A stretch of 33,326 nucleotides of DNA, from assembly GCA_030637515.1 (NCBI GenBank), contig DAOWGM010000121.1, positions 1-33,326 on the forward strand, read 5' to 3'. The DNA comes from Bacteroidales bacterium (GTDB lineage Bacteria > Bacteroidota > Bacteroidia > Bacteroidales > UBA12077). The notes beneath the pieces were generated by a model. The model worked only from the letters and a program-made list of their open reading frames with translations. It did no database searches and was not told the DNA's origin. A program made the translations under genes and the position numbers. Shown one piece after another: positions 1-9,022 of this stretch (the stretch's first letter is position 1; every line of letters begins with the position of its first letter).

Positions 1-861
1 TAATGGCTGACTAAAGCTAATTTTTGGTGGATTAGTATCTGTTGCTTTGGTTATTTCAGAACCAATATTTAGTTTTATCGATTGTGAAATTATTTCTGCT
101 TTAGATGATTGCTTAGGATTATCATAAGAAATATCTCTAAACTGAATATTCCCAATTTTTAAATCAAGACCATAAGTTATTTCTAGAACTTCAACACCAA
201 ATTCGAGCATTTTTATTCTGTTTGTAAATCCATTGGGAATATCAAAACTGAAAAGAGCAGTTTCTGTTTGATTTGGTTGAAATGTTAATGTTGGAACAGC
301 ATATCGTGCATTACCTGTCTCATTACCAAGTTTTGATTTTTGCGCTTCTAGTCTTTTTCCATTAAAATCATAAACTCGTGCTAAACGGTTAACCATTTTT
401 AGGTCGCGTTGTTTACCTTTATTAGTTACTTTTAATGCACAAATAATTCGTTCATCTTTTTTATAACAATCAACTAATTCAAAATAAAAGCCTTCAACAT
501 TATCAGTTTGATTAATTACTTTACCGGGAGTTGCAATTATTTTAAAAATATAATTCTCGCCTTTCAGGTTTTTATTGTCTTTTAATACATTCCAGATAAT
601 AATTTTATCTTTTCCACCTTCAACTCCAGTACTAATATCACCTGAAATAGACTTTAATGGAATATTAAAACTTTGTCCTCCATCATCGGAACACAGAACT
701 TTAATATGAAACAACTGTCCTGATTTCTCGTGTGATATATCGTATATCAGGTTTAGTTTATTTTCAAAGGTCTTTATCCGTAGATTTTCTATCTGCTGTG
801 CAGAAACCATTGTTGTACTGGAAAGAATTAGTACAATAAAAAGGATCTTGAAATTTTTCAT
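1..861 (-). CDS. Secreted protein of unknown function, 3' part beyond the window
   Basis: An open frame of 287 codons reads on the minus strand from an ATG at 861 to the window edge without a stop, so the C-terminus is missing. The N-terminus is a signal peptide (hydrophobic residues 6-20, then VSAQQ), so the product is exported. Residues about 35-85 read CSDDGGQSFNIPLKSISGD and later IIWNVLKD. This resembles a beta-sandwich module common at the start of Bacteroidota exported proteins with varied C-terminal domains. The middle part (about 110-200) also looks all-beta. I do not recognise the whole protein. No clear promoter is visible upstream. Confidence 0.8.
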   Translation of the reverse strand, partial: MKNFKILFIVLILSSTTMVSAQQIENLRIKTFENKLNLIYDISHEKSGQLFHIKVLCSDDGGQSFNIPLKSISGDISTGVEGGKDKIIIWNVLKDNKNLKGENYIFKIIATPGKVINQTDNVEGFYFELVDCYKKDERIICALKVTNKGKQRDLKMVNRLARVYDFNGKRLEAQKSKLGNETGNARYAVPTLTFQPNQTETALFSFDIPNGFTNRIKMLEFGVEVLEITYGLDLKIGNIQFRDISYDNPKQSSKAEIISQSIKLNIGSEITKATDTNPPKISFSQPL

Positions 862-956
862 AATTGCTATGTAGTTGAGATTATGGATTTACCAAAATAA
901 TGATTATTAATCAGGTTTCCAAGAATCATTTGATGATTTAGCTCAACATAAACTCA

Positions 957-1541
957 TTAAAAAGGGAATCTTTCAATAATCAGAATTAAAGATACTCCGG
1001 CACCTGCACCGGACAAAATCATACTCCATTCACGTTTATTAAAATGCAGGACATTTGTTATTAAAGCAGTTATTCCTAAAATAATGAGAACAACAAATAT
1101 TTGACCAAGCTCAATTCCAATATTAAAAGCTAAAAGAGGTTTAATAATACTGCTTTCCATTCCAAGCAAACTCTTTAGGTAATTCGAGAAGCCTAAACCA
1201 TGAATTAAACCAAAGAACAGGGCTGCAATGTATTTTATTAAGTGTAAGGTCTTCGTTTTAAAATTATCTTTTTGCACCATGTTTGCAATTGCAGTTATCA
1301 GAATTGTTACAGGAATTAAGAATTCAATGAGATCAGATGAAATATGAATAATATTAAAAGTAGCTAAAACTAAAGTTGTGCAATGACCTATAGTAAAGGC
1401 TGTTATTAAAACTAATATGCTTTTCCATTGATTTAAACAATAAACAGCACAGAGTGTTATAAGAAACAGAATATGATCATATCCCTGAATATCTGTAATA
1501 TGTGATATTCCGAGCTGGAAATATAGTTGAAATGGATTCAT
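957..1541 (-). CDS. HupE/UreJ-like integral membrane protein
   Basis: The 194-residue protein has about six hydrophobic segments and no signal peptide. Family-type motifs are visible: GYDHILFLITL near residue 20, FTIGHCTTL near 50, and FGLIHGLGF near 115, with His and Asp in or near membrane helices as in HupE/UreJ proteins. Some family members are linked to nickel or cobalt uptake, but Bacteroidota members are mostly uncharacterised, so the substrate here is unknown. It is divergent from the DUF6702 gene with only 55 bp between the starts. I recall this pairing from other Bacteroidota, and it suggests a shared process at the envelope. Confidence 0.75.
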   Translation of the reverse strand: MNPFQLYFQLGISHITDIQGYDHILFLITLCAVYCLNQWKSILVLITAFTIGHCTTLVLATFNIIHISSDLIEFLIPVTILITAIANMVQKDNFKTKTLHLIKYIAALFFGLIHGLGFSNYLKSLLGMESSIIKPLLAFNIGIELGQIFVVLIILGITALITNVLHFNKREWSMILSGAGAGVSLILIIERFPF

Positions 1542-1596
1542 ATATGATTATTTAAATATTTAACTCAAAGAAATAAAAAAATAGTAATTTTATCCT

Positions 1597-2100
1597 ATGT
1601 TTTTATTTATAAAAAGCTTTTATTTATTACTTATATCAAATTATTTCCTGATGCATCCAATTCATGTGTCAGTAACAAATTTGGAATTTCAATCGGAGAA
1701 TAATACTATTTCTTTATCATTTAAAGTATTTACTGACGATTTTCAATTACTTGTAAATCAATTGTATGATGTTCAGGTTGATCTTAGTGAGAATGGAAAT
1801 TATGAATTACACAAAGAGAAAATTGACTTCTATTTTCAGGAACATTTTAAGATAATATTTAAAGGGAAAGAATTGAAATTTACAAATGAAGGGATAAAGA
1901 GAAATGATGAAGCTGTCTGGTTTTTTTATAATATTGTAACGAAGAAAGAGGTAAAGACATTTGTTATAAAAAACTCTTTAATGCTGGATTTATATCCTGA
2001 TCAAAAAAATTTACTGATATTAAAGAAAGGAAAATTAGAAAAAGGATATCAGTTTAACATTAAGAATAAAGAATATACAATAAATGCTGATGAGTATTAG
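1597..2100 (+). CDS. DUF6702-like secreted protein
   Basis: A 167-residue protein with an N-terminal hydrophobic stretch (residues 3-19) acting as signal peptide or anchor. It is followed by MHPIHVSVTNLEF, the typical HPxHVSVT opening of DUF6702 proteins, and then a beta-rich body. The function of the family is unknown. It is divergent from the HupE/UreJ-like gene, and its 3' end overlaps the next gene by 17 bases, which suggests co-transcription with the secreted protein downstream. The family assignment rests on the opening motif, the length and the neighbour. Confidence 0.7.
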   Translation: MFLFIKSFYLLLISNYFLMHPIHVSVTNLEFQSENNTISLSFKVFTDDFQLLVNQLYDVQVDLSENGNYELHKEKIDFYFQEHFKIIFKGKELKFTNEGIKRNDEAVWFFYNIVTKKEVKTFVIKNSLMLDLYPDQKNLLILKKGKLEKGYQFNIKNKEYTINADEY

Positions 2101-4702
2101 AAGAATATATTTACTAATTATTATATTTTTAATTGCTGGATTTTCAAGTGTTTATGCAACACATAACAGAGCTGGGGAAATTACCTACGTTCAGTTGTCA
2201 GAACTTACATATAAGGTAACAGTAACTACTTATACATATACTTTAAGTAATGTAGATAGAGAAGAACTTGAGGTAGAATGGGGCGATGGAACTTTTACAA
2301 CTGTTGCAAGAACCGAAAAGGTTTTACTACCTGATTATTATCAAAGAAATAGGTATGCTGCTGTTCACACTTTTCCCGGACCAGGTGTTTATTCAATACT
2401 TGTTCAGGATCCGAACAGAAATTTCGGGGTTCAGAATATTCCAAATTCAGTAAATACAGTTTTTTCGGTTAAAACAACTTTGTTTGTAAATCCATCAATT
2501 GGATTAAATGATACTCCCATTTTATTGAATCCTCCGCTTAATCAAGCAGCACAATTCAAACTTTTTGTTCATAATCCTGGAGCCTACGATAAAGATGGAG
2601 ACGATTTGAGATATTCACTGGCAGCTTGTACGGGCGAAGACGGAAATCCTATAGCTGGATACGCATTACCTCCAGCAACCAGTTCGATTGGAATGAATGA
2701 ATTAACTGGTGATTTAGTTTGGAATACACCTTCTGATACAGGGAAATATAACCTTGCAATACTTATTGATGAGTGGCGCTATGGTATTAAAATTGGTTCC
2801 ATAACAAGAGATATTCAAATTAATGTTTATGCTACAGAAAATAATCCTCCGGAAACAGATCCAATCGATGAAGTTTGTGTTGTAGCAGGCGATACAGTGA
2901 ACGTATTAATCAGAAGCACCGATGCTGATTTAAATAATATTGAACATACAGCTACAGGTGGTCCATTTTTATTTGAAACAAAACCAGCAACCCTAAGCGA
3001 GGTTTCAAGTGTTCCTGGAGAAACAGTATCTCGATTTAGATGGTATACAGGATGCAATCATATCAGGAACGAATCGTATATGGTAATAATTTCTGCTAAA
3101 GATGATCATCCAGATGTAAAATTGGTTGGTGTAGAAAGAATGCTTGTAAAAGTAATTGGTCCGGCGCCATATGGACTGGAAACCGATCCGGGAAATGCGT
3201 ATATAAGAGTAAGCTGGAATGAACCTGAGTGTAATCCGATGAAATATTTGATTTACAGAAGAAAAGAAGGACCACTCGATTATACCCATGATGATTGTAC
3301 AACTGGAATGCCAGACGACGAGGGTTATGAATATGCAGGTGAAACTACCGACACAACTTTTATTGATAATGATGAGGATGAAGGTTTAGTTCAGGGATTT
3401 AATTATTGTTACAGAATTGTAGCTGAATTTGCTGATGGCGCTCAAAGTTATCCGTCTGAGGAAAAATGTGAATCTCTTGAGCCGGGATTTCCGGTAATAA
3501 CAAATGTTTCAGTTGATACTACCGATGCAATAAATGGCAAGATTATGCTAAAATGGGCAAAGCCTGATCGTCTGGATACTGTTCCAGGAGCGATAGGCCC
3601 TTTTGAATATGTAATTTACAGATCTGACGATGCATTAGGAATGCATTTAGAACGTATAGACACTCTTGAAGGATTAGATGATACGACAATTACTGATATT
3701 GGATTAAATACGCTCGATAAACAATATTCGTACGAAGTTGCACTGTACAACGATACTCCGGGAAACAGATTCCGTATTGGTATTCCTCAGTTAGCTTCAT
3801 CTATTTTTCTAAACTTGGTGCCTTCTGATAATACAGTAGAAATCAATATTGAGAAAAATACACCTTGGTACGACAATGAATATGTTATATATCGCCTGAA
3901 TGATTTGACCTTAAATTATGATTCCATTGATTATTCTACTTCAAGAGTGTACTCAGATGATAAATTGAAAAATGGAAGATCATATTGTTATAAAGTAAAA
4001 AGTGTAGGAGTATATAAGATTGATACAGTGGAGTATCCTACAATAAATTGGTCGCACGAATTATGTAAAACTCCAAACGACTATCAGCGTCCGTGTCCTC
4101 CCGAATTAAGCGTAAGATCTTCATGTGATAGTCTTAAAAACATTTTGACATGGAATAATCCGAACCTCACTTGCGCCGACGATGTTATTGCATATAAAGT
4201 TTATTATACCGATAGCTATGATACTGAGTTAGATTCCATCTTAAGAATAGAGGGAGCTGAAAATACTTTCTTTGAGCATTTTCCTGAATCATCCATGGGT
4301 GGTTGTTATGCTGTGGCTGCTGTAGATTCTTTCAATAATGAAAGTGAACTGTCAGTTGTTCAGTGTGTTGATAATTGTTCGTATTATAAATTACCGAACG
4401 TTTTTTCTCCAAATAACGATGGGGTTAACGATATTTTTATAGCTGAAAATCCACTTAATTTTGTCGAAAAAGTGGAGATGAAGATTTTTAATCGTTGGGG
4501 AGAATTGGTTTACGAAACAAAGAATCCTTTCATTGAATGGAATGGGAAAAAAATCAGATCAGATGAAGTAGTGCCAACAGGTGTTTACTACTACATTTGT
4601 GATGTTTGGGAATCGCGTATTTCAGGTCTTGAAGTAAGAAATCTTACAGGTTTTATTCATGTGTACAAGGAAAGTTCTGGAGAAATTAGAATTTATGAGT
4701 AG
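2084..4702 (+). CDS. Large exported protein with PKD/fibronectin-like repeats and gliding-type C-terminal domain (T9SS cargo)
   Basis: The 872-residue protein begins with a signal peptide (hydrophobic residues 8-24, then VYATHNRAGEI). ATGs at 2084 and 2090 are both possible starts. The N-terminal third has a PKD-like part (VEWGDGT near 65, YDKDGDDLRYSL near 170) and an Ig-like part (DGDD, NNPPE). Several fibronectin-III-like modules follow (for example VSWNEPECNPMKYLIYRR and LKWAKPDRLD). The last 100 residues contain PNVFSPNNDGVNDIF and FNRWGELVYE, diagnostic of the CHU_C / gliding-motility-associated C-terminal domain used as a type IX secretion signal. It is probably surface-exposed or secreted, perhaps adhesive. 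The gene overlaps both neighbours, so it is likely the middle of a three-gene operon. Confidence 0.85.
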   Translation: MLMSIRRIYLLIIIFLIAGFSSVYATHNRAGEITYVQLSELTYKVTVTTYTYTLSNVDREELEVEWGDGTFTTVARTEKVLLPDYYQRNRYAAVHTFPGPGVYSILVQDPNRNFGVQNIPNSVNTVFSVKTTLFVNPSIGLNDTPILLNPPLNQAAQFKLFVHNPGAYDKDGDDLRYSLAACTGEDGNPIAGYALPPATSSIGMNELTGDLVWNTPSDTGKYNLAILIDEWRYGIKIGSITRDIQINVYATENNPPETDPIDEVCVVAGDTVNVLIRSTDADLNNIEHTATGGPFLFETKPATLSEVSSVPGETVSRFRWYTGCNHIRNESYMVIISAKDDHPDVKLVGVERMLVKVIGPAPYGLETDPGNAYIRVSWNEPECNPMKYLIYRRKEGPLDYTHDDCTTGMPDDEGYEYAGETTDTTFIDNDEDEGLVQGFNYCYRIVAEFADGAQSYPSEEKCESLEPGFPVITNVSVDTTDAINGKIMLKWAKPDRLDTVPGAIGPFEYVIYRSDDALGMHLERIDTLEGLDDTTITDIGLNTLDKQYSYEVALYNDTPGNRFRIGIPQLASSIFLNLVPSDNTVEINIEKNTPWYDNEYVIYRLNDLTLNYDSIDYSTSRVYSDDKLKNGRSYCYKVKSVGVYKIDTVEYPTINWSHELCKTPNDYQRPCPPELSVRSSCDSLKNILTWNNPNLTCADDVIAYKVYYTDSYDTELDSILRIEGAENTFFEHFPESSMGGCYAVAAVDSFNNESELSVVQCVDNCSYYKLPNVFSPNNDGVNDIFIAENPLNFVEKVEMKIFNRWGELVYETKNPFIEWNGKKIRSDEVVPTGVYYYICDVWESRISGLEVRNLTGFIHVYKESSGEIRIYE

Positions 4703-5897
4703 ATTAAAATACATAATACTGTTTTGCTTGATACTATTACCGATTGTGTTGATATCTCAGAATATTAATATTCCGGCTGTGTATTCATTTTCTGAACTAA
4801 AACAGGGGAGATTTCAAAATGCACTTGATACATTAGACATATTAATTGAAGGAAATCCTAAAGCAGAATTCTATTTAGCCAAAGCCGAAGCTCTTTATAA
4901 AACTGGAAATTATAATGAAGCTTTTATAAATTCTGAACGAGCCGACAAGTTAAAACCCAATATCTCATCTGAGCTTAAGTTTAGGATGTATTTGGAAAAA
5001 GATGATTTTATTAATGCTGAAAAAGCTCTGATTCAGAACTTAAATTCTTCGTATAAAATATCCATGTATAACTTATTGAATAATGTTGATTATAATACGA
5101 TTAAAGGATTAGATTTTCTGGATAATATATTGCAATCAAATGAGTATTCGAAGACAGAAAAGCAACTTTATCAGGTTAAAAGATTAATGAACTCAGAAGA
5201 ATACAATCAGGCATATTTTTTGGTAAATGAAATCATAGCAAGAAACAATAGCATTGCCGATGTATATTTTCTGTTGAGCAAAATAAATCAGAATTCGGGA
5301 AATGAAAAACAATCTCTGGAAGCGATAAATACAGCAATAGAGCTTAAGAAATCAAAACCTGAATATTATAAACAAAGAATATATTTATTGGAAAAACAGG
5401 GCAAATACACGCTTGCTTTAATAGATGCTGATAAACTAATTAGACTTGAACCTTATTTAGTTGATAATTACATTCTGAAAGCAGATTTATTGTTTCTGAA
5501 TAAAAAATACGAAGAAGCCAATCGGCTGATTGAGCTTATTGAAAGTATTTCAGAAACAAATCCTGATATGCTTTTTTTACAGAGCAAAACAAATTTTAAA
5601 AATGGGAATTATTTAACAGCACTGCAGAATATAAACGAATTGATGCTAATTGATCAAACTAAAGAGCAGTATGAGCTTCGTGCAGATATTTATGTGGCAA
5701 CCAATACTTATGATTTTGCTATTCGCGATTATTCCATGGTTTTGGATATTGAACCTTTTAACGGAGATGTGTATGCAAAGAAAGGATTAGCCCGATATAA
5801 TTCAGGAGATAAGGAAGGAGCTTGTTCTGACTGGAAAAAAGGTCAAAGGTATGGAAACTATACTTGTGCTAAATACGCAGCAAAATATTGCAACTAA
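4695..5897 (+). CDS. Exported tetratricopeptide-repeat protein
   Basis: I chose the ATG at 4695, which overlaps the stop of the upstream gene by 8 bases. It gives a clean signal peptide (MSRLKYIILFCLILLPIVLIS) and 400 residues. A start at 4659 would put 12 non-signal residues in front. The mature part is helical, with TPR-like units such as FYLAKAEALYKTGNYNEAF, DVYFLLSKINQNSGNEKQS, and a last unit VYAKKGLARYNSGDKEGAC. The C-terminus has a short Cys-containing tail (CSDWKKGQRYGNYTCAKYAAKYC). It is probably a periplasmic or envelope scaffold coupled to the T9SS-type protein before it. It ends 18 bp from a convergent gene, and no terminator hairpin is visible there. Confidence 0.8.
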   Translation: MSRLKYIILFCLILLPIVLISQNINIPAVYSFSELKQGRFQNALDTLDILIEGNPKAEFYLAKAEALYKTGNYNEAFINSERADKLKPNISSELKFRMYLEKDDFINAEKALIQNLNSSYKISMYNLLNNVDYNTIKGLDFLDNILQSNEYSKTEKQLYQVKRLMNSEEYNQAYFLVNEIIARNNSIADVYFLLSKINQNSGNEKQSLEAINTAIELKKSKPEYYKQRIYLLEKQGKYTLALIDADKLIRLEPYLVDNYILKADLLFLNKKYEEANRLIELIESISETNPDMLFLQSKTNFKNGNYLTALQNINELMLIDQTKEQYELRADIYVATNTYDFAIRDYSMVLDIEPFNGDVYAKKGLARYNSGDKEGACSDWKKGQRYGNYTCAKYAAKYCN

Positions 5898-5915
5898 AAT
5901 ACAGACGACAATTCG

Positions 5916-6404
5916 TTATTTTCGTTTTAAAGTTGGTCTATAAAAGTATATTTTACCTTTAATAATATAATTTATATTCAGTTTGCTAACACCCACTTTT
6001 CTTCCTGAAAATCCATTGTTTTGATGAGCAATTTCAAAAATACCATCTCCTAAAACTTTGTAAACAATAGCTGTATGTTGACCCATTGTTTCTGTATATG
6101 TTGTATTTCCTTCTGTATATTTGATTTTTATATTATCAAACTGAATTAAATCACCAGGAAATATTTTATCCTTCTTAGGATCTATTTTGTCTCCATATAC
6201 AAAAGCTTTATCCCAGTCGGCATTAACTAATAATAAAGCCTGATTAGCCAGATCCCAACATTCACCACGATCTACTTTTTTTCCTTCAACAGATTTTACA
6301 TATTTTAGAATTTCAATATTTAATTCTGGAATAGTTTGAGCATCTGCTTTAGAAAAAAGAAAAATGCTAATTATTAATACGAAAAATATTTTTATTGATT
6401 TCAT
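5916..6404 (-). CDS. Secreted NlpC/CHAP-like cysteine hydrolase (putative)
   Basis: A 162-residue protein with a signal peptide (residues 1-22, ending KADAQ). The remainder resembles the papain-like NlpC/P60-CHAP fold. A candidate nucleophile is Cys49 in GECWDLANQAL at the start of a helix. A PGDLIQF strand (83-89) is typical of the family, and a candidate His is His110 in GQHTAIVYKV, with a polar residue in AHQNN (127-130). Such enzymes usually cleave peptide or amide bonds in cell-wall material, but the substrate here is unknown. The exact family is not certain. It is convergent with the TPR gene. Confidence 0.6.
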   Translation of the reverse strand: MKSIKIFFVLIISIFLFSKADAQTIPELNIEILKYVKSVEGKKVDRGECWDLANQALLLVNADWDKAFVYGDKIDPKKDKIFPGDLIQFDNIKIKYTEGNTTYTETMGQHTAIVYKVLGDGIFEIAHQNNGFSGRKVGVSKLNINYIIKGKIYFYRPTLKRK

Positions 6405-6453
6405 GAGAATAAATTTAAATATATGTTTTATTCTAAAATAGGTAACAATACTC

Positions 6454-6565
6454 TGTCATTCCGCACTCCTGTCTGCCGACAGGCAGGTGATGCGGAATCT
6501 ATTTGTATATTATTAGATTCCTGCGTTACTCGCTTCACTCATGAGAAAAGTTCGCAGGAATGACA
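6454..6565. repeat. Palindromic intergenic repeat (MITE-like)
   Basis: A 112-bp element with perfect 9-bp terminal inverted repeats TGTCATTCC (6454-6462) and GGAATGACA (6557-6565). Internally, GCGGAATCTA pairs with TAGATTCCTGCG, and there is a nested CTGTC/GACAG hairpin. It is much more GC-rich than its surroundings and has no ORF. It resembles the short palindromic elements scattered between genes in many Bacteroidota. It lies downstream of the desulfurase-SelD fusion, where it could also act as a transcript-end hairpin. Confidence 0.75.
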
Positions 6566-6621
6566 TGCTTTTTGGGAGTTATAACGTGTAAGTGCTTTTA
6601 ATTGTTTTATGGAATCCCAAA

Positions 6622-8841
6622 TTAGCTTGATTTTTTAACAGAAATCAAACCATTTCCTTCAGAAATACAGTTGCCTATGTGTGTTGCAAATTCAATTCCT
6701 GCTTCTTTCAGTTTTTTAATAATATCATCTTTATATTCGGAAGCTATTGTAAATAACAATCCACCTGAAGTTTGTGCATCGCATAATATGGATCTGTCTA
6801 TTTCGGCAATATTTTCAGCCCATTCAACATATTTCGAGAAGTGATTCATATTATTTATTGTTCCACCAGGAATTATATTGCTTGTAGCAAATTCACGTGC
6901 TTCTTTAATAACAGGAACATTAGCAGCATTAATTTCAACATCTGTTTTGCTAGCAATACTAATTTCACTTAAATGACCAATCAATCCAAATCCAGTAACA
7001 TCAGTACATGAACTTATTTCATAATCAGCAATAATATCGGCAGCATACTTGTTAAGTTCCGACATAATTTTAACAACAAATTTCTCGGTTTCTTTATTAA
7101 CAAGTCCACGCTTAAGAGCTGTTGCAATTATTCCCGTTCCAATTGGTTTCGTAAGTATAATTGCATCTCCTTTTTTTGCACCCGAGTTGGTCCACAATTT
7201 CTCTGGATGAGCAATTCCGTTAACAACCATTCCAAATTTTGGTTCTGGATCATCAATGGAATGACCTCCGATAATATTTATTCCGGCTTCTGTTGCTTTA
7301 TCTTGAGCTCCTTTCAGAATCTGTTTCAATACTTCCATTGGTAATCTGTTCGATGGAAAACCAACAATATTCAAAGCGAAAATTGGTTTTGCACCCATTG
7401 CATAAACATCGCTTAAAGCATTGGCTGCTGCTATTGCACCAAAATCGTATGGATTATCGGCAACTGGTGTAAAGAAATCAACTGTCTGAATTAATGCAGT
7501 TTCATCGTTTATTTTATATACAGCAGCATCGTCTGAATTTGATGTGTCCACTAAAATCTGTGGATTAGTATTTGAAGGTAAATCTTTCAGGATTTTCTCA
7601 AGTTCTTGTGGTCTAAGTTTACAAGCACAACCCATTCCCTGAGTATACTTTGTAAGTTTTATATCAGAGAAATCTTGTTCCGGATTAATGGTAATTTCTT
7701 TGCCTTCAGAATAAAACTGATTAGCCGTTTCTATAATTATTTCTGATGCGCGAATTATTTCCTGTTCAGTAGTATTTTTCCCAACCGAGAAACGGATGGT
7801 TCCCATAGCATATTCCGAATTCAGTTTAATAGCAGTTAAAACAGGCGATACATCTATAGAATCTGTATGACAAGCAGCTCCAGCCGATGCAGCAATACCT
7901 TTGCTTTCAAGTTCATTCAGAAGAATGTTAGCTTCAATTTTAGGAAAACTAACATTAAGAGTATTAGGTAATCCATGTTGAGGATGACCATTTAATTTGA
8001 TATTAGGTAAGGCTTCTTTCAGATTTTTATAAAGCAGGTTTCGTACTGTTTGCATATGTGTAATATTGCGGTACAAATAACGATGAGCAATATCACAAGC
8101 TTTTCCAAGCCCAACAATTTCAAGTACATTTTCGGTTCCTGCACGTTTATTTTGCTCGTGATCGGCACCATGAATCAGTTTTTCAAGCTGAATTCCTTCT
8201 TTAATGTATAAAGCGCCAATTCCTTTTGGTGCATACATTTTATGACCGGCAATGGAAAGTAAATCAATGCCAAGTTCCTTAACATCAATAGGATGTTTGC
8301 CTGTAGATTGAGCTGCATCGGTATGAAAATAAATGCTGTTTTTGGCTGCAATTTGTGCAATTTCAGAAATAGGTTGAATTGTTCCAATTTCGTTATTGGC
8401 ATGCATTACAGTTATTAAAATAGTTTGTTTGGTAATTTCACCTTCAAGCTTTTTCAGGTCGATTACACCATTTTCATCAACAGGAATATACGAAATACGG
8501 AATCCCTTTCTTTCGAGATATTTACATACTTCGGTAACAGCAGGATGCTCAATTGTTGAGGTTATTATATGATTTCCACGGTTTTCATAAGCATATGCAA
8601 TTCCTTTAATTGCATAATTGTTCGATTCAGAACCACCACTTGTGAATATTATTTCGTTTGGTTTACAGTTAATCAGATTTGCAACTTGTTTACGTGCATT
8701 TTCAACAGCCTTTTTAGTTTCAATACCAAAGCTATGAGAACTTGATGGATTTCCAAAATAGTCTGCTAAATAGGGTTGCATTGCTTGTGCTACTTCCTTA
8801 TCAATAGGAGTTGTAGCATTATAATCGAGATATATTTTCAT
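6622..8841 (-). CDS. Cysteine desulfurase - selenide,water dikinase (SelD) fusion
   Basis: The 739-residue protein joins two enzymes. Residues 1-380 are a NifS/IscS-type PLP cysteine desulfurase: opening YLDYNATTPID, PLP lysine K201 in SIAGHKMYAPKG, and active cysteine C324 in SAGAACHTDS. Residues about 395-739 are selenophosphate synthetase. They contain the flexible loop QGMGCACKL (C405, C407, K408, matching Cys17-x-Cys-Lys of E. coli SelD), the ATP/Mg acidic segment DTSNSDDAA, and GGHSIDDPE and TDVTGFGLIGH. The active position is Cys, not a TGA-encoded Sec. The first domain would free selenium from selenocysteine and the second would turn it into selenophosphate, for Sec or selenouridine synthesis. 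No selA, selB or selU gene is in view. Both halves look complete. Divergent from the S9 peptidase gene. Confidence 0.93.
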   Translation of the reverse strand: MKIYLDYNATTPIDKEVAQAMQPYLADYFGNPSSSHSFGIETKKAVENARKQVANLINCKPNEIIFTSGGSESNNYAIKGIAYAYENRGNHIITSTIEHPAVTEVCKYLERKGFRISYIPVDENGVIDLKKLEGEITKQTILITVMHANNEIGTIQPISEIAQIAAKNSIYFHTDAAQSTGKHPIDVKELGIDLLSIAGHKMYAPKGIGALYIKEGIQLEKLIHGADHEQNKRAGTENVLEIVGLGKACDIAHRYLYRNITHMQTVRNLLYKNLKEALPNIKLNGHPQHGLPNTLNVSFPKIEANILLNELESKGIAASAGAACHTDSIDVSPVLTAIKLNSEYAMGTIRFSVGKNTTEQEIIRASEIIIETANQFYSEGKEITINPEQDFSDIKLTKYTQGMGCACKLRPQELEKILKDLPSNTNPQILVDTSNSDDAAVYKINDETALIQTVDFFTPVADNPYDFGAIAAANALSDVYAMGAKPIFALNIVGFPSNRLPMEVLKQILKGAQDKATEAGINIIGGHSIDDPEPKFGMVVNGIAHPEKLWTNSGAKKGDAIILTKPIGTGIIATALKRGLVNKETEKFVVKIMSELNKYAADIIADYEISSCTDVTGFGLIGHLSEISIASKTDVEINAANVPVIKEAREFATSNIIPGGTINNMNHFSKYVEWAENIAEIDRSILCDAQTSGGLLFTIASEYKDDIIKKLKEAGIEFATHIGNCISEGNGLISVKKSS

Positions 8842-9022
8842 TTTATTGCTTTTATTTCAATGTAAATTTACAAAAGTTATATGAATTCATACTGTTGTTA
8901 ATTTTCTTTTGTAACATATAATAACAACTTAGTATTTATTGGATTAGGGGTTAATATATTTACTTTCTCTTTTAGTTTTTTTAACTTAGCCTAAAATGTC
9001 ATTAAACCTAAAATAAAATGTT

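Noticed and set aside
2827-3302. Minus-strand ORFs within the T9SS cargo gene
   Set aside because: They are antisense to a well-supported long gene and have no motif or signal of their own.
6622-8841. An in-frame TGA selenocysteine codon in the SelD half
   Set aside because: Both positions in the GMGCACK loop are ordinary Cys codons and the frame has no internal TGA.
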